Source of the DNA: Burkholderia sp. H160 | Lineage (GTDB): Bacteria; Pseudomonadota; Gammaproteobacteria; Burkholderiales; Burkholderiaceae | Direction: 5' to 3' | Length of the DNA stretch: 36,151 bases | Assembly: GCA_000173575.1 (NCBI GenBank) | Contig: ABYL01000067.1 | Coordinates: 1-36,151 of the forward strand | Part shown: positions 19,290-27,717 of the stretch, one piece after another | How the letters are laid out: each line of letters begins with the position of its first letter | Numbering within the stretch: the stretch's first letter is position 1 | Position numbers and translations under genes: made by a program | The notes under the pieces: model-generated | Told to the model about the DNA's origin: nothing | The model's input: only the letters and a program-made list of their open reading frames with translations | Databases searched by the model: none

Positions 19290-20378
19290 ATGACGACTCA
19301 ATCCGACCAGCAGAACATGACCGCCATCGTCTGTCATGCACCGAAAGACTATCGCGTCGAGCAGGTACAGAAACCACGCGCCCGCGCGCATGAACTCGTG
19401 ATCCGCATCGCCGCGTGCGGTATTTGCGCGAGCGACTGCAAATGCCATTCCGGCGCGAAGATGTTCTGGGGCGGCCCGAGCCCGTGGGTCAAGGCACCGG
19501 TGATTCCTGGCCATGAGTTCTTCGGCTATGTCGAAGAACTCGGCGAGGGCGCGGCCGAGCATTTCGGCGTGCAGAAGGGCGAGCGCGTGATCGCCGAGCA
19601 GATCGTGCCGTGCGGCAAGTGCCGTTACTGCAAATCCGGTCAGTACTGGATGTGCGAAGTCCACAACATCTTCGGCTTTCAGCGCGAAGTCGCGGACGGC
19701 GGCATGGCCGAATACATGCGCATTCCGCCGACCGCGATCGTCCACAAGATTCCCGACGGCATCTCGCTCGAAGACGCGGCGATCATCGAGCCGCTCGCCT
19801 GCGCGATTCATACGGTCAATCGCGGCGATCTGCAACTCGACGACGTGGTCGTGATCGCGGGGGCGGGGCCGCTTGGTTTGATGATGACGCAGGTCGCGCA
19901 TCTGAAGACGCCGAAGAAGCTCGTCGTGATCGATCTCGTCGAAGAACGGCTTGCACTCGCGCGCGAATACGGCGCGGACGTGACGATCAATCCTCAGAAG
20001 GACGATGCGCTCGCGATCATCCATTCGCTGACTGACGGATATGGTTGCGACGTCTATATTGAAACGACGGGCGCGCCGATCGGCGTGAACCAGGGGATGG
20101 ACCTGATCCGCAAGCTCGGGCGCTTCGTCGAATTCTCGGTGTTCGGCGCGGATACGACGCTCGACTGGTCAGTGATCGGCGATCGCAAGGAGCTCGATGT
20201 GCGCGGCGCGCATCTTGGACCCTATTGCTATCCGATCGCGATCGATCTGCTTGCGCGCGGGCTCGTCACGTCGAAGGGGATCGTCACGCACGGCTTTTCG
20301 TTGGAAGAATGGGACGAAGCGATCAGGATCGCGAACTCGCTCGACTCGATCAAGGTGCTGATGAAGCCGCGTGCGTGA
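19290..20378 (+). CDS. zinc-dependent polyol dehydrogenase, erythritol/L-threitol (EltD) type
   Basis: Medium-chain dehydrogenase of 362 aa. Catalytic zinc ligands C46 (GICASD), H75/E76 (PGHEF) and E167 region; structural zinc cysteines C108, C111, C114 and C122; NAD site GAGPLG (191-196). By recollection it resembles the mycobacterial erythritol/L-threitol dehydrogenase EltD along its length, for example CASDxKC, AEQIVPC, the W-S-x-I-x-D-x-KELD-V stretch and GAHLGPYC. It would oxidise a polyol to a ketose. The neighbouring kinase and SDR fit tetritol or pentitol catabolism, so xylitol or another pentitol is also possible; the gene symbol is left empty for that reason. Confidence 0.82.
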   Translation: MTTQSDQQNMTAIVCHAPKDYRVEQVQKPRARAHELVIRIAACGICASDCKCHSGAKMFWGGPSPWVKAPVIPGHEFFGYVEELGEGAAEHFGVQKGERVIAEQIVPCGKCRYCKSGQYWMCEVHNIFGFQREVADGGMAEYMRIPPTAIVHKIPDGISLEDAAIIEPLACAIHTVNRGDLQLDDVVVIAGAGPLGLMMTQVAHLKTPKKLVVIDLVEERLALAREYGADVTINPQKDDALAIIHSLTDGYGCDVYIETTGAPIGVNQGMDLIRKLGRFVEFSVFGADTTLDWSVIGDRKELDVRGAHLGPYCYPIAIDLLARGLVTSKGIVTHGFSLEEWDEAIRIANSLDSIKVLMKPRA

Positions 20379-20409
20379 ATCTCGTGCGCGGCTTTTCAAC
20401 GGAGACTCT

Positions 20410-21954
20410 ATGAACTACGTCATCGGCGTCGATATCGGCACGCAGAGCACGAAGGCGCTGCTGGTCGACGAGCGCGGCGCGATCGTCGCGCAGCATGCGT
20501 CGAGCTATCAGCCCGATACGCCGAGGCCGTTGTGGGCCGAGCAGTGGCCCGCGGTGTGGCTGAAGGCGGTCGTCGAGTGCGTGGCCGCATGCGTGAGCGA
20601 CGCGAAGGCGGCCGGCGTTGCGGCGGGCTCGATCAAGGCGGTATGCGTGAGCAGTCTTTACGGCGGCTCGGGCATTCCGGTCGACACCGACATGCGGCCG
20701 CTCGCGCCATGCCTGATCTGGATGGACCGGCGCGCGACCGCGCAGGTCGACTGGGTGCGCGAGAACGTCGATCTTGAACGGCTCCACACGATCACCGGGA
20801 ATGGAGTGGACAGCTACTACGGCTACACGAAGATGCTGTGGCTGCGCGAGAACGAGCCGGACGTGTGGGCGCATACGCGCTATTTCCTGCCGCCGAATGC
20901 GTACGTAATCTACATGCTGACCGGCGAGGTCGCCGTCGATCACAGCTCGGCCGGCAATATCGGCGGCGTCTACGATATCGCGCGGCGCGACTGGTCGGAC
21001 GAAGCGCTCGACATGCTCGGCATTCCCGCGACGATGATGCCGGAGCGGCTCGTCGAATCGTCGGAGGTGGTGGGCGGCCTGTTGTCGCAATGGACCGCGC
21101 AACTCGGGCTGGAAGCGGGCACCGCGATCGTCGCGGGCGGCGTCGATGCGGCGATGGCGACCTTCGCGGCCGGTGTCACGCGTGCGGGGCAGCACGTCGC
21201 GATGATCGGCACGAGCATGTGCTGGGGCTACATCAATCAGCGCGTCGATGCGCGGCACGGTTTGATCAGCATGCCGCATGTTTTCAACGGGCAGCACGAT
21301 ATCTACGTGTTCGGTGGCGCGATTACCGCGGGTGCGTCGGTCGCGTGGTTTCGCGAGCAGTTCTGTCATGCGGAGATCGAGGCCGCGCGCGCGACGCCGC
21401 ATGGCGATCCGCATCGGCTGCTCGAAGAGGCGGCCGCGCAAGTGCCGGCCGGTGCCGACGGCGTGCTATTTCTGCCGTATCTGATGGGCGAGCGCAGTCC
21501 GGTGTGGGATGCAAAAGCGAGCGGCGCGTTCGTCGGACTGTCGCTGTTTCATACGCGCGCGCATCTGTATCGGGCGGTGCTCGAAGGCGTCTCGTTCGCG
21601 CTGAAGCACAACATCGAGGCAGGGCGCAAAGGCGCGCAATCGCTCGACGACAAGCTGATCGTCGTGGGCGGCGCCGCGCATTCGGACCTGTGGATGCAGA
21701 TCATCGCCGACGTCACCGGCTATCCGGTCTACACGATCGAGCAGGACGTCGAAGCCGCGATGGGCGCGGCGTTGCTCGCGGCGGTCGGCGTCGGTCTCGT
21801 GTCGCGCGAAGCGGCGCAAGGCGGCTGGGTCACACTGATCGAGCGCGCGCAGCCCGACGCGCAGCGCATGACCTTATATGAGCGGCGCTTTGGCGTGTAC
21901 GTGGATCTCTATCCGGCGTTGAAGCCGGTCATGCATCGCTTGCAATCATCATGA
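20410..21954 (+). CDS. FGGY-family carbohydrate kinase
   Basis: Kinase of 514 aa with the two actin-like FGGY domains. Seen: phosphate-1 loop VIGVDIGTQSTKALLVDE, GGVDAAMATFAAGV with the probable catalytic Asp, GTSMCWGYIN, FLPYLMGERSPVWD and the C-terminal VVGGAAHSDLWMQ. The ATG at 20410 has GGAGA nine bases upstream. It lacks the XylB-typical SGQMHG (here it reads VSSLYGGSG), so it differs from xylB in this window and the substrate is probably another ketose or polyol. Its stop overlaps the next start (ATGA). Confidence 0.85.
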   Translation: MNYVIGVDIGTQSTKALLVDERGAIVAQHASSYQPDTPRPLWAEQWPAVWLKAVVECVAACVSDAKAAGVAAGSIKAVCVSSLYGGSGIPVDTDMRPLAPCLIWMDRRATAQVDWVRENVDLERLHTITGNGVDSYYGYTKMLWLRENEPDVWAHTRYFLPPNAYVIYMLTGEVAVDHSSAGNIGGVYDIARRDWSDEALDMLGIPATMMPERLVESSEVVGGLLSQWTAQLGLEAGTAIVAGGVDAAMATFAAGVTRAGQHVAMIGTSMCWGYINQRVDARHGLISMPHVFNGQHDIYVFGGAITAGASVAWFREQFCHAEIEAARATPHGDPHRLLEEAAAQVPAGADGVLFLPYLMGERSPVWDAKASGAFVGLSLFHTRAHLYRAVLEGVSFALKHNIEAGRKGAQSLDDKLIVVGGAAHSDLWMQIIADVTGYPVYTIEQDVEAAMGAALLAAVGVGLVSREAAQGGWVTLIERAQPDAQRMTLYERRFGVYVDLYPALKPVMHRLQSS

Positions 21955-22687
21955 ACGCTACTTTCGATTTTCCGGCCGCTCGATTCTGGTGACGGGCGCC
22001 TCTAGCGGCATCGGCCGCGCGACGGTCGAGGCGCTGTGCGCGAGCGGCGCGTCGGTCGTCGGGGCCGCGCGCAACGTGAACGAGCTCGCGCGGCTCGCCG
22101 AGGAAACCGGCTGCGAGCCGCTGATGCTCGACGTCAGCGACGAAGCCGCGATCGACGAAGCATTCGCCTCGCTCGAACCGTTCGACGGTCTCGTGAATTG
22201 CGCGGGCATCGCGTTGCTCGAACGCGCGGTGAATACGACGGCCGACAGCTTCGATCGCGTGATGGCGGTGAATACACGCGGCGCGGTGCTGGTTGCGAAG
22301 CACGTCGCGCGGGGCATGCTCGACGCGGGGCGCGCGGGCAGCATCGTCAACGTGTCGAGTCAGGCCGCGCTCGTCGCGCTCGACGATCATCTGAGCTATT
22401 CGGCATCGAAGGCCGCGCTCGATGCGGTCACGCGCGCGCTGTGCATCGAGCTCGGGCCGCACAGGATTCGCGTGAACAGCGTGAACCCGACGGTCACGCT
22501 GACGCCAATGGCGGTGCGGGCGTGGAGCGATCCCATCAAACGTGATCCTGCTTTGCTGGCGATTCCGCTGAGGCGCTTCGCCGAATCCGCCGAGGTCGCC
22601 GCGCCGATTCTGTTTTTGTTGAGCGACGCGGCGTCGATGATCAGCGGCGTGTGTCTGCCGATCGACGGTGGTTACACCGCGCGTTGA
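21951..22687 (+). CDS. L-xylulose reductase-like SDR, apparent one-base deletion near start
   Basis: Short-chain dehydrogenase resembling dicarbonyl/L-xylulose reductase (DCXR): NVSSQAALV, then the distinctive NPTVTLTPMAVRAWSDPIK and FAESAEVAAPILFLLSD. Counting from the GTG at 21989, catalytic residues are S124, Y137 and K141. The natural start is the ATG at 21951, coupled to the kinase stop, but that frame reads MNATFDF and then stops at 21992. Adding one T to the TTTT run at 21968-21971 would give MNATFDF-SGRSILVTGASSG and a normal 245-aa protein. As given, only a GTG at 21989 starts the main frame, inside the first beta strand and without a ribosome site. Sequencing error, real mutation or slippage are all possible. 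Confidence 0.75.
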
Positions 22688-22703
22688 CGAGTCGGGATGA
22701 AAG

Positions 22704-23639
22704 TCAGAGCATCGTCCGCACGTGCCACAGCTCGGGAAACAGCACCACGTCGAGCATCTTGCGCAGATACGGCGCGCCGCTCGTGCCGCCGGTGCCGTGC
22801 TTGAAGCCGATGATGCGCTCGACCGTCGTCACGTGGCGGAAGCGCCATTGGCGGAAAGCATCCTCGAGATCGACGAGTTCTTCGGCCATCTCGTACAGAT
22901 CCCAATGCTCGGACGGATTGCGATACACCTCGAGCCAGGCCGCTTCGACCGACGCATCGTGTTCGGTCGGTTGGGTCCAGTCGCGCACGAGCCGCGCGGG
23001 CGAAATCGCGAAGCCGCGCCGCGCGAGCAGCCGCACCACTTCGTCGTAGAACGACGGCGCTTCGAGCGATGCCTTCACTTGCGCGTACACGTCGGCACGA
23101 TGCGCGTGCGGCTTCAGCATCTGCTCGTTCTTGTTGCCGAGCAGGAATTCGATCTGCCGGTACTGGTACGACTGGAAGCCCGATGAGCTGCCGAGGTACG
23201 GCCGCATCGCCGTGTACTCGGACGGCGTCATCGTCGCGAGCACGCTCCACGCCTGCACCAATTGCTCCATGATTCGCGACACGCGCGCGAGCATCTTGAA
23301 CGCGGGCGGCAGCTCGTCGCGATGCACGGCCGCGAGCGCCGCGCGCAACTCGTACAGCGCGAGCTTCATCCATAGCTCGCTCGTCTGATGCTGGATGATG
23401 AACAGCATCTCGTTGTGATCCGGCGACAACGGATGCTGCGCGTCGAGCAGCGTGCCGAGCGACAGATAATCGCCGTAGCTCATCGACTCCGAGAAGTCGA
23501 GCTGCGCTTCGTGCCAACCGCTTTCGGCCGCGCTCGTGGCGCTTGCGGCCGGCGTCGAAACCGTCCGTCCATGCCCGAACGGGCAGCCTTGTGCCGCCGT
23601 TTCTTCTGGCAAGCCCGGCGTTTGCATATGGTCAGTCAT
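22704..23639 (-). CDS. kynA: tryptophan 2,3-dioxygenase
   Basis: Haem enzyme (311 aa) that opens the indole ring of L-tryptophan to N-formylkynurenine. Seen: [43 protein letters not shown] and, at the C-terminus, [18 protein letters not shown]. An N-terminal extension of about 45 residues (with GCPFGHG) precedes the conserved core. I chose the ATG at 23639, with AGGAC upstream, ten bases after the kynU stop. Third gene of kynB-kynU-kynA; it converges on the SDR gene with a 16-base gap. Confidence 0.95.
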   Translation of the reverse strand: MTDHMQTPGLPEETAAQGCPFGHGRTVSTPAASATSAAESGWHEAQLDFSESMSYGDYLSLGTLLDAQHPLSPDHNEMLFIIQHQTSELWMKLALYELRAALAAVHRDELPPAFKMLARVSRIMEQLVQAWSVLATMTPSEYTAMRPYLGSSSGFQSYQYRQIEFLLGNKNEQMLKPHAHRADVYAQVKASLEAPSFYDEVVRLLARRGFAISPARLVRDWTQPTEHDASVEAAWLEVYRNPSEHWDLYEMAEELVDLEDAFRQWRFRHVTTVERIIGFKHGTGGTSGAPYLRKMLDVVLFPELWHVRTML

Positions 23640-23649
23640 TCTGCGGTCC

Positions 23650-24936
23650 TCAGGTAACGGCGCCGCGCTGGGCGAATTCAGGAGCCCGCCAGGCCTCGCG
23701 GGTGAGCACGTCGCGCAGGGTCTCGACGGCGTCCCATACGTCGACGAAGCGCGTGTAAAGCGGCGTGAAGCCGAAGCGCAGCACATGCGGCTCGCGATAG
23801 TCGCCGATCACGCCGTGCGCGATCAGCGCCTGCATCACCTCGTAGCCGTGCGGATGTTCGAAGCTCGCATGCGAGCCGCGCTGCGTGTGCTCACGCGGCG
23901 TCACGAGCTTGAGCGGAAACTCGCCGCAACGCGTCCCGACGAGTTCGATGAACAGATCGGTCAGCGCGAGCGACTTCTCGCGGACCGCCTCCATAGTCGT
24001 TTGCAGGAACACGTCGAGCCCGCATTCGACGAGCGCCATCGATACCATCGGCTGAGTGCCGCACAGGTAACGGCCCACGCCGTTATCGGGCTGATACGTC
24101 GGGTTCATCTCGAACGGCGCGCGATGCCCCCACCAGCCCGACAACGGCTGCGCGAACCCGTTCTGGTGACGCTTCGGCACCCAGACGAACGCGGGCGAAC
24201 CGGGGCCGCCGTTCAGATACTTGTACGTACAGCCGACTGCGTAGTCGGCGTTCACGCCGTTCAGATCGACCGGCACCGCGCCCGCCGAATGCGCGAGATC
24301 CCACAGCGCGAGCGCGCCCCTGTCGTGGATCAGCTTCGTCAGCGCGGCCATGTTGTGCATGTAGCCGGTGCGATAGTTCACGTGCGTGATCATCGCGATC
24401 GCGGTGTCCTCGCCGATCGCGTCGGGCAGCTCGGACGGATCGTCGACGAGGCGCAGCTCGTAGCCGCGATCGAGCTGCTCGATCAGGCCCTGCGCGATAT
24501 ACAGATCGCTCGGAAAATTCGAGCGCTCGGACACGATCACGCGACGCTTCGGATCACGCGCATTCGCGAGCCGCACCGCCGCCGACAGCAGCTTGAACAG
24601 GTTGATCGAGATCGTGTCGGTGATCACGACTTCGTCCTCGGCCGCGCCGATCAGCGGCGCGAGCTTGTTGCCGAGCCGGCGCGGCAGCGCGAACCAGCCC
24701 GCGCTATTCCAGCTGCGGATCAGCCCTTCGCCCCATTCGGCGGCGATCACGGTCTGCGCGCGCTGCGCGGCGGCGGCCGGCGGCACACCGAGCGAGTTGC
24801 CGTCGAGATAGATGGTGGTCGGCGACAGCGCGAACTGGTCGCGCAGCGCTGCGAGCGGATCGGCGCTGTCGAGCGCCACGGCTTCGTCACGATGGTTCAT
24901 GGTGGGTTCGATCGGTTGGGTTCTCGGGTCGCTCAT
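23650..24936 (-). CDS. kynU: kynureninase
   Basis: PLP-dependent enzyme (428 aa) that splits kynurenine into anthranilate and alanine. The PLP lysine is K239 in [10 protein letters not shown], and WDLAHSAGA (D213) contacts the cofactor; IYLDGNSLG lies near the N-terminus. The ATG at 24936 directly follows the kynB stop (TAA-ATG). A second ATG at 24900 would remove 12 residues and cannot be excluded. No kynurenine 3-monooxygenase is present in the window, so the visible pathway ends at anthranilate. Confidence 0.95.
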   Translation of the reverse strand: MSDPRTQPIEPTMNHRDEAVALDSADPLAALRDQFALSPTTIYLDGNSLGVPPAAAAQRAQTVIAAEWGEGLIRSWNSAGWFALPRRLGNKLAPLIGAAEDEVVITDTISINLFKLLSAAVRLANARDPKRRVIVSERSNFPSDLYIAQGLIEQLDRGYELRLVDDPSELPDAIGEDTAIAMITHVNYRTGYMHNMAALTKLIHDRGALALWDLAHSAGAVPVDLNGVNADYAVGCTYKYLNGGPGSPAFVWVPKRHQNGFAQPLSGWWGHRAPFEMNPTYQPDNGVGRYLCGTQPMVSMALVECGLDVFLQTTMEAVREKSLALTDLFIELVGTRCGEFPLKLVTPREHTQRGSHASFEHPHGYEVMQALIAHGVIGDYREPHVLRFGFTPLYTRFVDVWDAVETLRDVLTREAWRAPEFAQRGAVT

Positions 24937-25575
24937 TTAGCGCGAGCCGGGCAGCGCGCGCAGCACCGCGCGCACCGGGCTCGCGTCGAGTGTAGTCAGC
25001 TTCAGCGGGAGCGCGATCAGTTCGTAGTCGCCGGGCTCGACCGCGTCGAGCACGATGCCTTCGAGAATCGCCATCCGGTGCGCGCGAATCCGGTGATGCG
25101 CGTCCATCGTCTTCGATTCCTGCGGATCGAGCGACGGCGTGTCGATGCCGATCAGCTTCACGCCGCGCGCGGCGAGCAGGTCGACGGTCTCGGGCGCGAC
25201 CGCGCAGAACGCGCTATCCCACTCGCGCGTCGGCGCATTTCTGTAAGTACGCAGTAAGACTCGCGGCGGCAGGGCATCGAGCGAGCCGGCCAGGTGTTGT
25301 GGCGTGACAACAGGCGACGCGCCGACACAGTGAATCACTCGGCATAAACCGAGGTACGCGTCGAGCGGCACGTCGCCGATCGCGGCGCCGTCGGCGTCGT
25401 AATGCAACGGCGCATCGGTATGCGCGCCGGTGTGCGGCGAGATCGTCAAACGCGCGACATTGACCGGCGAGCCAGCCTCCATGCGCCAGACGCGCTCGAT
25501 GCCGACCGGCGTGTCCCCCGGCCAGACGGGCGTGGCGGTATCGACGGCGGGGGTAATGTCCCAAAGTGCTTGCAT
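24937..25575 (-). CDS. kynB: kynurenine formamidase
   Basis: Metal-dependent cyclase-fold hydrolase (212 aa) that removes formate from N-formylkynurenine. The metal motif H-x-G-x-H-x-D is seen in [14 protein letters not shown]; further family features are [17 protein letters not shown] near the start and GIDTPSLD. I chose the ATG at 25575 (MQALWDI) since the family begins in this way; the upstream TTG at 25620 has no better support and no clear ribosome site is seen for either. First gene of the operon, divergent from kynR. Confidence 0.93.
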   Translation of the reverse strand: MQALWDITPAVDTATPVWPGDTPVGIERVWRMEAGSPVNVARLTISPHTGAHTDAPLHYDADGAAIGDVPLDAYLGLCRVIHCVGASPVVTPQHLAGSLDALPPRVLLRTYRNAPTREWDSAFCAVAPETVDLLAARGVKLIGIDTPSLDPQESKTMDAHHRIRAHRMAILEGIVLDAVEPGDYELIALPLKLTTLDASPVRAVLRALPGSR

Positions 25576-25675
25576 GACGGTTTCGGCGAAAGGTGACTCT
25601 CTTTGAATGATAGAGGTCAAGCCGCGAAATGTGATTGCGAAAAAATCTCCTTCCTAGCCGTGTCTTGGAACATAA

Positions 25676-25686
25676 TTTGAGTCAAA
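25676..25686. promoter_or_regulatory. candidate KynR operator
   Basis: Dyad TTTGA-G-TCAAA in the 130-base gap between kynB and kynR, 20 bases before the kynR start. Lrp-type regulators bind A/T-rich dyads, and the position would allow control of kynR itself and perhaps of kynBUA. The site is short, so this is a suggestion. Confidence 0.4.
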
Positions 25687-25705
25687 CAGGAAAGGGAGAC
25701 CGAAT

Positions 25706-26221
25706 ATGAACGCGATCTCGCTCGACGCCACCGATTGCCGTATCTTGACGGTGCTTCAGCAGGAAGGACGAATCAGCAATCTCGATCTCGCGGAGCGCAT
25801 CTCGCTCTCGCCATCGGCGTGTCTGCGACGCCTGCGTCTGCTGGAGGAGCAGGGCGTCATCGAACACTACCGCGCGTGTCTGAACCGGGAAGTATTGGGA
25901 TTCGAGCTGGAAGCGTTCGTGCAGGTATCGATGCGCAACGACCAGCAGAACTGGCACGAGCGCTTTGCCGAAGCGTTGCGCGACTGGCCCGAAGTGGTCG
26001 GCGCGTTCGTTGTGACCGGCGAGACCCACTACCTGCTGCGGGTCCTCGCGCACAACCTCAAACACTATTCCGATTTCGTGCTCAATCGCCTGTACAAGGC
26101 GCCTGGCGTGATGGACATCCGCTCGAACATCGTGCTCGAAACGCTGAAGGAAGATTCGGGCGTGCCGGTGTCGCTCGTGAAGAAGACCAGCGGGCACGGG
26201 GCCACCCATAGCGAGCGCTGA
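25706..26221 (+). CDS. kynR: Lrp/AsnC-family regulator of kynurenine pathway
   Basis: A 171-aa regulator with an AsnC-type helix-turn-helix (ISNLDLAERISLSPSACLRRLRLLE, about residues 22-46) and an effector-binding (RAM) domain containing VVGAFVVTGETHYLLRV. GGGAGA precedes the ATG. It is divergent from kynBUA, the arrangement known for KynR, which activates the operon in response to kynurenine. A 20-residue tail follows the RAM domain. The function is inferred from position plus family. Confidence 0.88.
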   Translation: MNAISLDATDCRILTVLQQEGRISNLDLAERISLSPSACLRRLRLLEEQGVIEHYRACLNREVLGFELEAFVQVSMRNDQQNWHERFAEALRDWPEVVGAFVVTGETHYLLRVLAHNLKHYSDFVLNRLYKAPGVMDIRSNIVLETLKEDSGVPVSLVKKTSGHGATHSER

Positions 26222-26231
26222 GGGTAGTGAG

Positions 26232-26260
26232 GGCGGGGGCCGCGCCGCGTTCGCCCCGCC
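26232..26260. terminator. possible hairpin between kynR and the flavin reductase gene
   Basis: GGCGGGG (26232-26238) pairs with CCCCGCC (26254-26260) around a 15-base GC-rich loop, between convergent genes. No good T-run follows, so this is a weak candidate. Confidence 0.35.
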
Positions 26261-26293
26261 TGATTGACTGACTCTAAAGAAGCGCCGCGCCGC

Positions 26294-26803
26294 TCACAGC
26301 GGCTTCAGGCCGTGGAACTGGCCGCTCTGGAACACCAGTGGCAGGATCTCCGCGGCATTTTCATGCACGCCGCAGCGTTCCACTTCACCGACGAAAATCA
26401 CGTGGTCGCCTTCCTCGTAGCGGCTGCGGTTATGGCATTCGAACCACGCGAGCGCGCCGTCGAGCACCGGCATGCCGGTGTCGCCCGCCGCGTGCGATAC
26501 GCCCTCGAAACGATCGCCCTTCACGGTCGCGAAGCGCTTGCACAGATCGAGTTGCGACGCGGCCAGCACGTTGACCACGTAGTGACTGTTGGCGCGGAAT
26601 ACCGGCATCGACGCCGAGCGCGTCGCAAGACTCCACAGCACGAGCGGCGGATCGAGCGACACCGAGTTGAACGAACTGGCCGTGATACCGATCAGCTGGC
26701 CGGACGCGGCGCGCGTCGTGATCACGGTGACGCCGGTCGCGAACTGGCCGAGCGCCTGTTTGAAGGCGTTCTGATCGAAGTTGGGTGGGCTCGCGCGCTT
26801 CAT
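26294..26803 (-). CDS. flavin reductase domain protein
   Basis: A 169-aa FMN-binding split-barrel protein of the flavin reductase-like group. Seen: FATGVTVITT, GITASSFNSVSLDPPLVLWSL, HYVVNVLAASQ, and HVIFVGEVERC near the C-terminus. Such proteins supply reduced FMN or FAD to two-component monooxygenases, or act as stand-alone reductases. No monooxygenase partner is found in the window. It converges on kynR and is separate from the kyn operon, so a kynurenine role is not supported. GAGGA lies upstream of the ATG. Confidence 0.85.
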   Translation of the reverse strand: MKRASPPNFDQNAFKQALGQFATGVTVITTRAASGQLIGITASSFNSVSLDPPLVLWSLATRSASMPVFRANSHYVVNVLAASQLDLCKRFATVKGDRFEGVSHAAGDTGMPVLDGALAWFECHNRSRYEEGDHVIFVGEVERCGVHENAAEILPLVFQSGQFHGLKPL

Positions 26804-27155
26804 CGGGGTGTGATCCTCGGCGCGCGCCGTGTGAAAGACGGGCTAAAGCGCGAATAAGAGCGCAGACATGCGGGGCGTGGCAGCGTATGTTCGAAAGTCA
26901 TAGTGAAAATCGTCGATTTCCGCCAATTTTAACTGCAATCGCCGCGCGCGCCGCACGCAGATGCGTGCGTTGCGTGGGTTATTCACCCATCGCGCCCCGG
27001 CGTTTCTATACTCGATATCAGCACAGCCGGATTTGCAGGACGGGTGCCTTTCAGGACGCGTTTTCGGCCATATATTCGATTGGGGTGGCAGACCCGGCGG
27101 CGCGACGCAGGCCGACTGCCGTTTCTGTTGTGATTCTGATTCTGGGGTGAAGCTT
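26804..27155. other. non-coding region between flavin reductase gene and msrA
   Basis: A gap of 352 bases holding promoters for two divergent genes. Seen: an odd dyad AAATCG-T-CGATTT (26907-26919) nearer the flavin reductase gene, a TGGGT-N5-ACCCA dyad around 26975-26989, and a -10-like TATACT (27007-27012) pointing towards msrA without a clear -35. The frame of msrA stays open back to 26961, but no start there has support. Confidence 0.5.
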
Positions 27156-27695
27156 ATGAACGAGACGGCAACGCTCGGCGGCGGATGTTTCTGGTGCCTC
27201 GAAGCGGTGTATCTGGGCGTCGAAGGCGTCAATGCGGTGGAGTCGGGTTATGCGGGCGGCCACACGCGCCATCCGAGCTACGAGCAGGTCTGCGACGGCG
27301 ACACCGGTCACGCGGAAGTGGTCAAGGTCGACTTCGATCCGGCGAAGATCAGTTATCGCGAGATTCTCGACATCTTCTTCGCGATCCACGATCCGACCCA
27401 GCTGAACCGACAGGGCAACGACGTCGGCACGCAATACCGCTCGGTGATCTTCACGCATTCCGACGCGCAGCGCGAAACCGCGTTGCAGGCGATTCGCGAG
27501 ATCGGCGAAGAGCGCATCTACGACGGCAAGATCGTGACCGAGGTGCTGCCGCTCGGCGAGAACTACTGGCGCGCCGAGGCGTATCACCAGAACTACTTCG
27601 CGCAGCATCCGAATCAGGGCTACTGCTCGTTCGTGGTCGCGCCGAAGGTCGCGAAATTCCGCCAGAAGTTCGCGCATCGGATCAAGGCGGGTTGA
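27156..27695 (+). CDS. msrA: peptide methionine (S)-S-oxide reductase MsrA
   Basis: Repairs oxidised methionine (S-sulfoxide) in proteins; 179 aa, cytoplasmic. The catalytic cysteine is C11 in GGGCFWC, near the N-terminus as usual for MsrA, followed by GYAGG, YEQVCDGDTGHAEVV and GNDVGTQYRS. The start at 27156 has a GGGGTGA ribosome site. It converges on the DUF72 gene with a 22-base gap and no clear terminator. Confidence 0.95.
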   Translation: MNETATLGGGCFWCLEAVYLGVEGVNAVESGYAGGHTRHPSYEQVCDGDTGHAEVVKVDFDPAKISYREILDIFFAIHDPTQLNRQGNDVGTQYRSVIFTHSDAQRETALQAIREIGEERIYDGKIVTEVLPLGENYWRAEAYHQNYFAQHPNQGYCSFVVAPKVAKFRQKFAHRIKAG

Positions 27696-27717
27696 CCGTG
27701 GGGCGGCCCGCTGCCGT

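Noticed and set aside
11275-21954. Idea that the two FGGY kinases are a recent duplication
   Set aside because: They share only family motifs; the substrate-region sequences differ (SGQMHG in one, SSLYGG in the other), so they are old paralogues.
23536-25257. 573-residue plus-strand open frame opposite kynU and kynB
   Set aside because: Antisense shadow with Arg/His/Asp-rich composition; no ribosome site or known domain.
26294-26803. Flavin reductase as a partner for a kynurenine monooxygenase
   Set aside because: No monooxygenase gene is in the window, and the gene is convergent with kynR rather than part of the kyn operon.
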